In this document: piece by piece, positions 1-11,131 of the stretch
Layout of the letters: every line of letters begins with the position of its first letter
Position numbering within the stretch: position 1 is the stretch's first letter
Translations under genes and position numbers: made by a program
Assembly (NCBI RefSeq): GCF_001661345.1
Contig: NW_017962921.1
Location: 124,001 to 188,000, forward strand
Direction: 5' to 3'
DNA length: 64,000 nucleotides
Source: Ascoidea rubescens DSM 1968
Taxonomy: Eukaryota; Ascomycota; Saccharomycetes; Ascoideales; Ascoideaceae
The notes under the pieces: generated by a model
Database searches by the model: none
What the model saw: only the letters and a program-made list of their open reading frames with translations
What the model was told of the DNA's origin: nothing

Positions 1-1041
1 AATGACTGTGGAAATGACTGATGGGCTGGAGTAACCAATGAAAAAACAAATTGAAACGAGTTGGAGGATTGCAGACTATTATCGAATGTAGAGAATTATA
101 AAGCAAAAAGGGTAAAATGGACATGAAATGAACAGGAAGTGAGCATAAAATGAAAAACTTCCTTCGAACGAGGTATAAATCCTCATCTTAACGTCCCTTG
201 CGATTCCTCCAGCTCTTTATAACTTGGACCCAAAACAGAGATGACAGTCGCAACATCCGAGGGCCGGGCACAATTCCGAAGCGCTGGCATCACTTTCCAG
301 CTGCAGCCAACCCATTTTCTGGCAAATAGCGGCCCGCCCAGCAAAACGTGCCTGTGGCCACGCGCGGGCACGCGCGGGCTGCTCAACCTAAACAATAGCC
401 CGTGCGCGGGTGCGTACTCACCGGCTTACTGTATGTCGACGCTTGTGTGCGCATAATCCTACGAACGGTTTTGTTACGGTTATTGCGGAGTAGTCCGTGG
501 TTTGGCTGTTGTCGGCGGTACGTCTCCGTATATCTCACGACCCATACTACAGCTTTCTTCCGTTTACGTCTTCCGTATCTCTCAAATCAAAACCCAGAAA
601 CGACATATGATTACAAAATAGAAAACTAGAAAACATGAAGAAAAGTAAAATAGTCATAAATAAAGGTAAATGATGTGAAATAAATAATAAGTAATAAATG
701 ATAAATAATGAATAATGAAGTATGAAAAGGGATAACTGCATCTACAATGCTGCTATCGCAAAATGAATAAATGTTAAATACACAGATACACAGATACACA
801 GATACAAAAATACATAAGGAAACAACGAAACAGGGAAATAGGAAAATAAGGAAATAAAAAAGTAGATAGATAAATAGATAAAAGGTGAATAGGCAAATAC
901 ATAATTTTCTCTACCTATGCTGATTAAATCAATTGAAAAGACAACTCCTTATATCATCAAAAACAATCCAAAAAAAAGAAAAAAAAATTAATTAGATTAA
1001 ATTAAATTAAATTAAATTGATATGAGTATCCTTTGATTGAT
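1..1041. other. Intergenic left edge with a GC-rich island
   Basis: No convincing gene. Most of the segment is A/T-rich and downstream of the RCK2-like gene. Bases 240-590 are clearly GC-richer and contain clustered ACGCG motifs; the short open frames there lack ATG starts or overlap each other on both strands, as expected from GC-rich sequence. Bases 781-805 hold three copies of an 8-bp ACACAGAT-type unit. The GC island could be the promoter of a gene left of the window, but nothing in the sequence proves that. Confidence 0.5.
359..414. repeat. Tandem CACGCGCGGG pair facing a near-inverted copy
   Basis: Two perfect tandem copies of the 10-mer CACGCGCGGG (359-368, 369-378) are followed after about 18 bases by AGCCCGTGCGCGGGTGC (397-413), which is nearly the reverse complement of the second copy plus its flank. 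The segment can form a GC-rich stem and also holds ACGCG cores of the type bound by MBF-like factors. Function is inference. Confidence 0.55.
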
Positions 1042-3329
1042 CTAAAATGCTTCTGTTTCTTGTAAAATTCTTCTATTGTTTATAACATCGTGTCTAATAA
1101 TGGGTTCATTGGTTTTCTTCTTTCTTCTTCTTTCTAAGAGTGTAGACGTTTCGATTTTCAAATCAAACGTTGGCTCATTGTTTTTATTAATATTATTAAA
1201 AGAGATTTTTTTGTTATGAATATGATTAGTGCCGTTATCATTTCCGTAAATGTCCTCATCTTCTTCATCCTCGTCCTCCTCAATAATTTGATCTCTTTCT
1301 CTGTTATTGGCCTTTTCTTCATTCATTCTATTCAACGCTGCCGATATTTCAAACGCGTCTCTTAGTAACATTGCTGAGGGCGAGTAGTATCCTGGATTGC
1401 TTCCAATCACCTTTGTGTTTGGTGCTCGGAAATTTGGATCGTAATTCACTATAGTCTCATTGATCTTGCCATTGTTAGTTGTATTGCTAGTGTTGATTAT
1501 ATTGAAATGAAGTTTGTCATTTCCCTTCTTATTGATAGAGTCTCTGGTCTTGATATCCTCGATTTCATTCCTCAATGCATTGTAAGTGAATTTTGCCTTT
1601 TGAATCGAGTAATTGAAGCTACTAGTGCTATACTCGCCATCGAGATCAACAGCATAAATAAGGTTTCCATTTGAGTCTTTTGGTAGCTTGAGCAAATACT
1701 CTTCAATCCAAGGATCTGAAAAGAATTGCTTAATATCGTATCGTTGTTTGGGGTTGACAGACAATAGGTTTTTAACACAGTTTTTAGCTCCATTTGAAAT
1801 CTCATCCCACCAAGGACTTAAAAATTCAAATTCTCCTTTACTGATCTTAACGGTCAACACATCAATTTTATCATCATAAAATGGCGGAAACCCACATAAT
1901 AGCGTATACAACACACATCCTAATGCCCATAAATCCACCTTTTTACTATATTTTTCATCCTTGACGATTTCAGGCGCAACATATCCAACAGTACCACAAG
2001 GAGTTTTAGTTTTCAATTCCCAAATTTGTTTCGATAAACCAAAGTCTGCTAATTTAACTATACCGATGGTGCCTCCACCATAACCGTATTTGAATAGGCC
2101 TTCATCTTTTTTGACTTTTGGGTCGTCCGATTTTCGAAGATGTTGACATTCACTTCTAGTGTAAGGGATTAGATTAAACAATAGGTTTTCCGGTTTAATG
2201 TCTCTATGAACAATACCAATTTCATTATGCAAATAGTTAAGAGCTTCAGCAATTTGGAGGATGACGTGTCTTGATAAATCTTCAGATAAATAAGTCAAAT
2301 TGACAATTTGATTGAAAATTTCGCCGCCATGACAAAGCTCTTGGATTATGTAAAAGTAGTTGACATCTTGTAGGAAGTTTCTAAATTTGACAATGTTTTT
2401 ATGATTTAGTTTCTTCAAGATTGAAACTTCTTTGAGGATTAAAGATTTTTGATTTGAATTTAATTGTGATTTGTTTATGATTTTGATTGCAACAAAATTG
2501 TTATCGTGTAGTTTGTTCTTGTAGTCATTGGGGTTATTATTGGTGCTGGGTTCAATGTTGCTGCTATTAAGACTGGCCAAGTCTATAGCTTTGAATACAA
2601 CTGAAAAAGCACCATCGCCGATTTGTTCGATTATATTATAGTTATTTTGGAATAAAATTGGGTATTTTTTATTAAGGGTCAGATTTGATATCGAGAGCTT
2701 GTACATTTTTTTTTCCTCGTCAATTATCTCATTCAAAATGTCAGTTTGATTTTTTTGGTTGATTTTGGCTTTAGCAGTTTTTGCATGTTGTTGATGCTGG
2801 TTGTTTTTATTAATTTTCGAGTCTTTTTGGTTTTGATCTAAATTTTGTGGGTTGTTATTATGAGAATGATTATGATTATGAGTATGAGTATGAGTATGAG
2901 TATTAGTTTGAGTATTACTTCGAGCATTAGTTTGAGTGTTTTTAGGAATATTGTTATGAGTATTAGTAGTGTTTTGGTTATTAGATTCGAAACTATTTTG
3001 TAAAGTGTTTTGAGAAGAGTTTTGAGAGCAATACTGAGAATTGTCTTGATCAGTGATTTGGGTGCCACTGGTGAACTTTTTCTTCTTGAGAGATAGTTTT
3101 TTTGACAACGAGTTGATCTCTAGTGATTTTGTGCTGACAAGCTTATTATTATTATTGGAGGTTTGAGGCTTATTGGAAGATTTGTTCAATGTGTTGGCTT
3201 GTTTACCAAGATGAATAAATCTTTTGAAATCCTGTACAGTCAAAAATCCAATGGTTAGTATACGGTAATTATAATTTTAAGTGAAAGAAAACAAAAAGCA
3301 TTGCAATTGTATAGACTTACTTCAAACAT
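1042..3329 (-). CDS. RCK2: RCK2-like MAPK-activated Ser/Thr protein kinase (spliced)
   Basis: A 732-residue kinase of the Rck1/Rck2 branch of the CaMK group, which in yeast acts below the Hog1 MAP kinase in osmotic and oxidative stress. The ATG (3327-3329) lies in a nine-base first exon encoding MFE. A GTAAGT donor, TACTAAC branch site and CAG acceptor then define an 89-nt intron (3232-3320), and exon 2 runs 3231-1042. Without splicing the long frame has no ATG before about residue 180. Residues 1-180 are low complexity (Asn/Gln, plus a Thr/His run near 115-128). The kinase domain (about 200-540) shows the Gly loop IGDGAFSVVF, HRDIKPENLLF, DFGLSKQ and an APE-type VAPEIV. The insert with LRKSDDP and the Gly-rich GGGTIGIV are Rck2 hallmarks, as is the C-terminal LETSTLL/RRRKKK-like end. 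An acidic stretch lies near residue 660. Family assignment is secure; RCK1 versus RCK2 is a judgement. Confidence 0.93.
3232..3320 (-). other. Spliceosomal intron of the RCK2-like gene
   Basis: On the minus strand the donor GTAAGT (3315-3320) follows ATGTTTGAA, the branch site TACTAAC lies at 3254-3260, and the acceptor TACAG ends at 3232. Removing the 89 nt joins Glu3 in frame to the long kinase frame. All three signals are textbook yeast sequences. Confidence 0.93.
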
Positions 3330-6300
3330 TTTCATTTATGGTAGATGATTTGGTATTGAATCGTGAAAATTTTTCCCAGCAGTTATCGGATGGGTACTTA
3401 ATATATTTATTGGTGAGGTGGAAGTGGTTGCTGTAAGACAAATGGCGTTTGTTTGTCTTTCCTTGTTTTGAAAGTGAATTATTGCTTAATAAATGGGCCA
3501 GTAAGTTTGGGAAGGAAAAAGAAAGAGCAAGATAGCTAAAGCACTGGCTGGAAAGAGGAATATTTATAAGAAACGAAAAAGACTCTCAAAGCTGAAGAAA
3601 GAGCTATCAAGACAAATAAAAAGCAATTCAGCTCAGAAATTGGTGATATAATATTGTTAAGCTTAGTTCCTACAAACCTAAAACAGCACAGCCGCGCCAG
3701 ATCGGGAGCAGTTTGCACCACAGGTGTGGTGAAATGCACCAGCCACACCCACTTCGGGAAACAGCTTGCTTGCTATCTGTCACATGACGTGGCGGTACAA
3801 AGCTGTCATGTGACAAATGCAACATGCGCAACCAGATCATTGCGCGTGTATGCGCATGTTTGCTGCGGCGGACTGCGTGCAGCCACACCGCCCGTGGGGC
3901 GCGGTTGCCGTTTTGGGACGCCGATATAATGAAGGCTATTATTACCCAATGTGCTCTTCGCAACAGAACGTTAATTGAAGAGCATTGTATCGAGCTGGCA
4001 GTTTGAATGATCCTCTTTGTCTCCAACGGTCAGACCCAGATTGAACAATGCACACAGGTGGTGCCCTCGATCTCCAGATGCACTATCTCTGCTGTCTGCC
4101 ATATGTAAACCGCTGTTCGGTCTAAGCCTATTTGACATCAATTACAGTAATTGACTGCCTGTTTTTATCACAGCTAGTAGAGAACCATATCTCGTTATTG
4201 ATTAGCATGCTCACTACCATTGGAGATCTATTTATAGGACTGGTTTTCATCTTTTTCTTGTTTGATAACAAGATTCACTCAATTGAAGACAGTTTATCAT
4301 TCATTTGTTTTTGCAAATGACCTTTCTGTTTACCGAACGGAAAGTTGTGATCGAGTTTTCATTTGATTCAAATGATGGTTTTTTTCCAGTAAATTCAATG
4401 GGTTCCCAACTGCCAGCTGCCAGTTTGGAAACAATATAAATCCATAAACAGCTGGCGCAAAAATAGATCTGAATGACCGATGTCTACCTTGGAACAAATT
4501 CTAATTACTTTAGTTCTTTAAAAAGTCTTCTTTTTATAGAATATTATCTAAAAACAAAGTTTGTTCATGGAGATGTGGTTGAATATGGATTTATCTAGCG
4601 CACTCAAAATTTGCTTAGCGTATTTGTAATCCATCAACTAAGCTTCCAACAAGTAGAAGCAGCTCGAGCTTTGAATGACTCGTCCCTAAGAGTCCCCTAA
4701 CTCCAGCCAAACAATCCATCTCAATTTGCTCTTTCTCATTCCTCCTCTTCTTTTTGACTATTGTGTTCTTTTTCAAACAGCCGTTTTTCGTTTCTCAAAA
4801 AAGCTGTTTATGCGCACAAAAGCACAGTCAGCATGAATGTCACATATAAACGCAGGTTTCTGCAGATATAAGTTCTGTCTTGTTCTTGTTTTATATCAAA
4901 TTTTTCATTCAACATGATATATATCACTGAACGAGCAACTTTTATTGTTTGATTGAGAGTGATGGTAGATTATAAAGCAGTGTTTATGCCAAAAAATTCT
5001 CTAACCACCAACTCCATCCTCAGGCGTCCCTGCAATTTCCACCTACAAAAATAAATCGCTATCGCTTTATCTTTTAGTCCTCCATTTACTAGCAGCCAGT
5101 TTAACACCCTTCACAAACCTGTTGAAACAAATGGTAACTAATAAACATAGACATACGTGTTTTAATCTTCAAACTTTGCATAGTGGGTTTCCTTTCTAAT
5201 TTCGATATGGTTATCGTTTCCCTCAGATTTCTTGATGTATTTTTCATTCATCTACCTAATCACAATTTATTTGCTGAGTCACAAATTACTTGTACTACAA
5301 TGCTGAAAGTTTTCAAATAACAAACTTTTTTTCTGTTGAAAATTAGCAATATAAATAAAATATTTTATTAAAAATGATTTATATTCTAATCTTCACAATA
5401 TTGGATCAACCTTTCATAACTATGCACAAAAATCGGGAAAAGATTAATCTACTTATTCAATCTATCAGAAAAAACCATTAGATTTGTTCCTCTCTTGCTG
5501 AAAAATTCAAATTTTCTAATCACTCTCACTATCAATTAAACCATTGAAAGTTCAAAACCTCACTTTATTCATATACTAGAAATAACAAATCCCTTATTCT
5601 TACTACTTATGGTTTGATTTTTCTTAACTCACTCAATCCTGAAACATAATAATTCTGCTTATATTCAATTGTTTCCAATTAATTACAACTATTTAGATCT
5701 AATGCTTATCAATATTAAAACCAATAAAGGAGTTTGTTCCAAAACTAATTAAATTAAACCTAAGATTCGTTCATACCAAAAACATTCATTTATTACCTAT
5801 AATGCTGAATCTCAACTATTTAAATCATTTAAAATATATGGTCTCAATAATAGGTAAACCTTTTAGTTTGGTTAAGTTTACTGACCTCATTTTCATAAAG
5901 TTGCAAAAAAAAAACAATCACAATTAGGATTCAAATTTACCTAAAATTCGAATACTTTGAACAAAACAAACCAAAATAGATTGGTTTGAGGTGACCAATA
6001 CAAAAACTTTTTTAAATTTCCAATATTTCTGGAAAACTTCTAATTATACTGAAGATGGTAAATGAAGTTTCATAAAAGGTGACCCTTTCCTCACTAATTT
6101 TAAGTATTTTAGTTGAACCAAAAACAAAAATATATTTTATGATGTATATTATTGAGCCCCAAAAAGTCAGTTTTCTTTTTCAATTAATTGGTGCACCTTT
6201 GTGGGAAAGACACATTTCTTTACTTAAAGGCCATACATTAGACATGTCTAACTCTCCCTTCTGACAAATTAAGAACAAACATCATCCAATTTACTGTTTT

Positions 6301-7792
6301 ATAAACCAGAAATCTTGTATCCACAGTCTCGAAGAATTGCAAGCAGACTCAAAGCCCTTCAAATTCACTGAAACTTATTTTCAGAAATAAACTATCCTGT
6401 TGTTGCTTTTGAGTCCCAAAAGCTAAAATCTGTCTCACAAGCAACCCACCCATCAGCAAAAATTTTTGAGCTAAAGTTATTGAATTTATTGAATTCAAAT
6501 TATAAAAAACTTAAAAAAACACCAACTTGAAATTTGCTTCAAAAATTTTGCATCAATTGAGCAAGTGTTGGAAAGTGAGATGTTATCACTTGAGGTTAAC
6601 AGGATTGATTATAGAATAAATTTGGAAATGTATTCATATGTATTGATAGGCATCTATCTCAGTGGGTTTAAAACAATGTCAATCCCTGAATAAATTTGCG
6701 TTGATTAAAGTTTAAACAGATATAACAAAACCTTTTTTTTCCATTAATTTGCAAAACTCATCCTTGAGAAAATCAAAATATATTTTTCCTAGTTCGGAAA
6801 TTCCTGATTTGAAAGCAGTAAAGGATAAAAAAAAAATTTACTACGGAATCAAGACATAGCATTAACATATTAAACCAAAATAAGTTAATTTTTGTAATAA
6901 TTAACAGTTTAACAATTTTTTAAAACTACTCTTGAAGTTGTCAATATAATAAAAAGGCTTTTGGGTTGTTGTTTTGTCAAAGCAATTGGAAATTGGTTGA
7001 AAGTATTCTCTTCAAACATTTTATCAGCCGGAATTTATAATGTGTTGATGGCAACTTCAGCTAGCTATTTACAAATTTTTTTGATTTTAACTCAAAGAAT
7101 TGACATTTTTCTCATTTGGTTTTTCTTAATTTGGTAATTGTTAGTATAAACATTTTTTTCTCAATTTATTCTAATGATTGAAAAGAGTCAAAAGTTAAAA
7201 ATACAGTGATGTGTTCGATATAACTAACCGAAATAAGTGAAATGAGGTCTTACATTGTGCGATTGCTTCAAATCCATTTTTTTTTGGTTATTGAAAATAA
7301 AAATGCTAAATCTATAAACACAGACACAGACAAGTGAAGGCATATCATTTTATAATTGCCGAAAAATTAAAACTACTAAAGCTTTAGGCAATATTATTAT
7401 TATTATTAAGGAAAACAAATACAAGAAAATTATATTTATCATCAATTGACAAAAGCAGTAAAGATTATATAATGCCTAAATTGGTAAATGGACTTTGTGT
7501 GGAATAAAGCTTTTGTTTCTTACATTTATGCAATGACTACAATACTTTAAAGTAAATATATCCTGATACGACAGATAATAAATAAAACAAGTTAAATGAT
7601 TTGATTTAGAGACCATCTGTATGGAAGATGTAAGCAACTGTATAGGCGAAATTTTATTGTCAGCAGAGAAAGAATTGAAAGAAAACAAATTAAGAATGGA
7701 GTCATAAGAGTTAGAGAAGGTCGAGAAGGTCGAGAAGATCGAGAACGATATTAATTAAATGCGTTTTGTGGGTTGTGTTTTTTTGTTTTTTT
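3330..7792. other. Long A/T-rich intergenic region with a GC-rich island near 3.7-3.95 kb
   Basis: I see no gene in these 4.4 kb. The first part is the promoter side of the RCK2-like gene. Bases 3690-3950 are GC-rich and hold paired E-box-like repeats; the overlapping open frames there (both strands) look like by-products of base composition. From about 4.1 to 7.7 kb the sequence is A/T-rich with homopolymer runs and stops in all frames. Three 9-bp GAGAAGGTC-type units lie at 7713-7745, just downstream of the AVT7-like gene. Confidence 0.5.
3777..3815. promoter_or_regulatory. Inverted E-box-like pair upstream of the RCK2-like gene
   Basis: GTCACATGAC (3778-3787) and its exact reverse complement GTCATGTGAC (3805-3814) flank 17 bases. 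Each contains CACATG/CATGTG, a basic helix-loop-helix type core. A further near-palindrome, ACCACAGGTGTGGT, lies at 3717-3730. The position, about 450 bp upstream of the RCK2-like ATG, fits a promoter element, but the binding factor is unknown. Confidence 0.4.
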
Positions 7793-9193
7793 TCAGCTAT
7801 CATCGCCAATAAACAAAGTAGCAGTAACACATAAAAACATCACAATTATACCCCAAATTGATAAGAGTAAACTTGCATATTTTATCCATTTTCCATTATA
7901 ACCTGATGATAAAGAGAAATTATTTGGTAATAGTAGCTCATTATGACTGTTTCCTAGTAATTTATAACCAAATAAACCAGGTAAAATGAAAGAAATAGCC
8001 GTTGACCCGGTTGCCCCGACTAAGGATAGGACTAAAGCAAACGAATTGATTGAGATTGCTAAAAGATATGAAGCGACAAGAAGCAAAGAAGTTATAATTA
8101 TGAAAACCAAATTTGGAAAAGGAACTACTGGGGGATCTAGATCACTTTCATCATCATTATCATCATTAATAGTGTTAATGTTATTATCATTGGCCGAAGT
8201 GAGAGTGTTGTCAGTATCATTTGCTGAAGAATTGGCATTCAATAAAGGAGAGGTTTCATTAACTTTTGTTGTGTTTTTGGACTTATTGGTTGAGAAATAA
8301 TTGATTTTGATCCAATGATAGATATTGTTGGCACTTATTCGGCATGGGTGGAACATCAAAGGAAATGATAAGATGACCATTAATGATAAAGCGAATCTGG
8401 CAAGTCTAGTGGAGCGAGAATCAGGGTACATTAGAAGAACATTGCCCTTGACGTTGTTACCAAATGTTAGGTAACCTGAAATACCAGTTATAAAGAAAAT
8501 CGCAGTTGAAATTAGAATGACGACTTTGACTATGTAGGATAAATTTTTTATGGATTTATTTGAAGATTCGTTGATTAAGGAGTACATGTTTTGATGGCCA
8601 GTATAAGCAAAAATAATGATCGAAAAAGTTGATAAGATGGATGATAGATTTAATGGCTTGAAGTAGTTAATTTCGCCTTTCAAATCTTGTGGAATATCGT
8701 TGAATAAGAAATGAAGAAAAACCAAGATGATAATGTAGGATATGGATATTAAGCCAATGATTGAGGTGTATTTTAAAGAGTCTAAATTTTTTAAAAATGA
8801 AAGAGGACAAATTAAAATTGAAGATACCAAGATTGCAGAGGTTCTTGATAAGTGATTTGAGGATAAATCAGGCAACAAGTCACCAATTATTATGAGGTAA
8901 GATAAGCCAACACCAAAGCATTGAATGGCTATAGCGAAATCAAAAATGACGCTTAATTTTGGATAAGTTATTGAACAGATGGCAAAAAAAGTAGCATTTC
9001 CATCAGGAACATATTTTGAGGTTCTTGCTTGTAGATATAAACCAAAACCAGATGTTACCGAGGCCAATAGTATAATTAGGATTCCAAAAAAAAGACCATC
9101 AGCTCTGAAAGCAAATGGCATGGCCAAGGCCCCAGCACCAACAACAGTTTTGGTCAAACTTATTATGGAGGATTTGGTGCTAGCTTGTATCAT
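7793..9193 (-). CDS. AVT7: Vacuolar amino-acid transporter, AVT5/6/7 type
   Basis: A 466-residue multi-spanning transporter of the amino acid/auxin permease family (PF01490), expected in the vacuolar membrane exporting or importing neutral amino acids. I chose ATG 9193 because it places the family start SSIISLTKTVVGAGALAMP directly after a short N-terminus; the frame extends 32 codons upstream without another ATG. Ten or eleven hydrophobic segments are visible. The stretches IQCFGVGLSYLIIIGDLLP, SFLKNLDSLKYTSIIGL and SFALVLSLVGATGSTAISF match S. cerevisiae Avt7 more closely than Avt3/4. A polar Asn/Asp-rich loop (about 335-380) separates the last four membrane segments, as in Avt7. Length is near the usual 490. 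A TATA-like TATAAAAG lies about 142 bp upstream. AVT5 or AVT6 are the alternatives within the family. Confidence 0.9.
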   Translation of the reverse strand: MIQASTKSSIISLTKTVVGAGALAMPFAFRADGLFFGILIILLASVTSGFGLYLQARTSKYVPDGNATFFAICSITYPKLSVIFDFAIAIQCFGVGLSYLIIIGDLLPDLSSNHLSRTSAILVSSILICPLSFLKNLDSLKYTSIIGLISISYIIILVFLHFLFNDIPQDLKGEINYFKPLNLSSILSTFSIIIFAYTGHQNMYSLINESSNKSIKNLSYIVKVVILISTAIFFITGISGYLTFGNNVKGNVLLMYPDSRSTRLARFALSLMVILSFPLMFHPCRISANNIYHWIKINYFSTNKSKNTTKVNETSPLLNANSSANDTDNTLTSANDNNINTINDDNDDESDLDPPVVPFPNLVFIIITSLLLVASYLLAISINSFALVLSLVGATGSTAISFILPGLFGYKLLGNSHNELLLPNNFSLSSGYNGKWIKYASLLLSIWGIIVMFLCVTATLFIGDDS

Positions 9194-9334
9194 TGTTGAT
9201 TTTATACTGAACAGTTGACAGGCAATAAACAACCAACGGTTTGATAAACACCAAAAGAAAAGTGAGTTTGACACAGAAAGTTGATACAAATTGGTTATAG
9301 ATGACTTGTAAGAAAAAAGAATACAGCGAGCAGG

Positions 9335-9342
9335 CTTTTATA
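9335..9342 (-). promoter_or_regulatory. TATA-like box of the AVT7-like gene
   Basis: TATAAAAG on the minus strand about 142 bp before the chosen ATG, a normal spacing in yeast. It supports transcription starting downstream of it and therefore the shorter start. Confidence 0.45.
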
Positions 9343-9626
9343 TGATGAGAGAAAAATAAAGGAACAAAAAGAGAGCAAAAGAGCGAAGACAATAAACAAC
9401 TTCATCTACAAAATTTAAAAAAACCAGGGAGAGCTAAGCAGGCATTTCGTGCCATGTCTTTATCAGCGAATAAGACTGATCAATAGTACCCAGAATATCA
9501 CTCATTTATTTGCAATCGAAGCTAATCTCGTCGGCAAAACCCAAACGGGCGGGCACGGCAAACCGCGGCGGGTTTCACGCGCGGAAAGTGGTCACGTGTA
9601 TAAATGAGATTAAAGAACAGAAAAGC

Positions 9627-9631
9627 AAAAA
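9627..9631 (-). terminator. RNA polymerase III oligo-T terminator
   Basis: Five T on the minus strand (AAAAA on plus), five bases past the 3' end of the tRNA-Ser gene. Confidence 0.75.
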
Positions 9632-9636
9632 GTGAC

Positions 9637-9737
9637 CGTTACAGACAGGATTCGAACCTGCGCAGGAAATCCCAATGCCTTAGCTGCTGACTACAAGTAC
9701 TAGCAGGGCATCGCCTTAACCACTCGGCCACTGTAAC
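9637..9737 (-). tRNA. tRNA-Ser(GCT) with a 20-nt intron
   Basis: Read on the minus strand: acceptor GTTACAG pairs with CTGTAAC, followed by G as discriminator. The A-box is TGGCCGAGTGG (class II type), the anticodon stem ATGCC/GGCAT, and the B-box GGTTCGAATCC. The anticodon GCT sits at 9702-9704 in the loop CTGCTAA once a 20-nt intron (9681-9700) is removed one base 3' of the anticodon; the intron can pair with the anticodon through CAGCAG. The long variable arm confirms Ser. An oligo-T stop lies just downstream. S. cerevisiae tRNA-Ser(GCU) also has an intron at this site. Confidence 0.95.
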
Positions 9738-11079
9738 TGATATATTAATTCTAGTTTTAGATATTTAATAAAACACTGTGCTGATTTTTTCCACTTTACT
9801 ACTACCTGCTTTACACTTTTTATTACACACTTTTTTACTGAAATGATGGCATAATTGGCCAATTGATTTATTAATACTATGGCATTTACTCTAATTCATT
9901 CAATTTATTGTCAATTTTTGCTTTCAAAGTACTAACGTCGCTATTTTTGGAGTGTTACTGGGCTTTTTGAATCACTCGCAATTTTTCATTTAGGTATAAT
10001 TGAATCTAAAAGTTCAATTTTGTTTTCAAATGGTTAATCCTGGATTTGCACCACCACCCAATCTCAATATGGGTTTTCACATTTTTCTGCTAAAACGATT
10101 GCAAACCTTTGTTGGTTAAATTCATTTTTTAGCAGTTTGTGAGTTGAAAAATGCAATAAAATAACATAATAATTTCTGGTTACTATCTTCTCATTTGCTG
10201 TTTTGGTTCTTTTTTATTTGTAGTTTATGTTTTAGTTCGCCATTGTGAAATTTAATGGATAGTTGGGTTTAGATTATAAGCGAAAATAATAATTCCTTTG
10301 TGTGTGGTTTCATGGCACACTATGGGTTATACTTGATGGTAGATGTCTATTTTCATAGTACGTTATTTTGCCATATCCCCCAAAACCTTTGTGATATGTT
10401 TTCAATTTCAATTATGAGATTATAACATTACAATATTATAATATTATAATATTATTACATTATGAGATTATATGATCATGAGTGGTTTTATTTCAAGTTT
10501 TTCAAAACTGAATTTTCATTATCGAAATTAAGTTGGAAACTATTGAAACAATCTTATTAGAATTCGTATCTTAGGATATGATTTGCATAAATAATAAATC
10601 TTAATAACTACCGAAGATCATCCTATTAACAAATGTTTAAACTGTAAAAGAAATTGATAAAAAAGACAACCAAACAAAAAAAATTAATGAAAATCAACGA
10701 AAATCAAAAGAAAACAACCCAGGATATCAAAATACTTTATGGTTCTTTATTTGTATTCTGCTGTTATTTCTATGTCTTCAGTTCTTACTCTCAGAATTGG
10801 TTGAAAACTAATCAAGAACCTTTCCAAAGAAAAATTCATACAATCTAAACAATATATACATAAAATGATATATAAATAGAAAAAGATAAAGATAAACTAT
10901 AATATAGAATTGAACAATTCAATTCAAGTCAAGTCAATTTAATTCAGACTTGAGAATAAAATCTAAATATATTTAATCTGTATAGTCGTAGTTCTGGCGA
11001 TTTAAACTGTTTAAAAGAATATTATTAATATCCAAAATCCCAATAATAGGTTTACATTAATTTTGCTGTATTCATTAGC

Positions 11080-11130
<51 letters not shown>
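11080..11130. repeat. (AAT)n microsatellite
   Basis: About 17 uninterrupted trinucleotide units in non-coding DNA. Confidence 0.95.

Positions 11131-11131
<1 letters not shown>

Noticed and set aside
3654-4026. Overlapping 91- and 118-codon frames in the RCK2 upstream island
   Set aside because: Both strands open, no motif, GC-rich promoter-like sequence.
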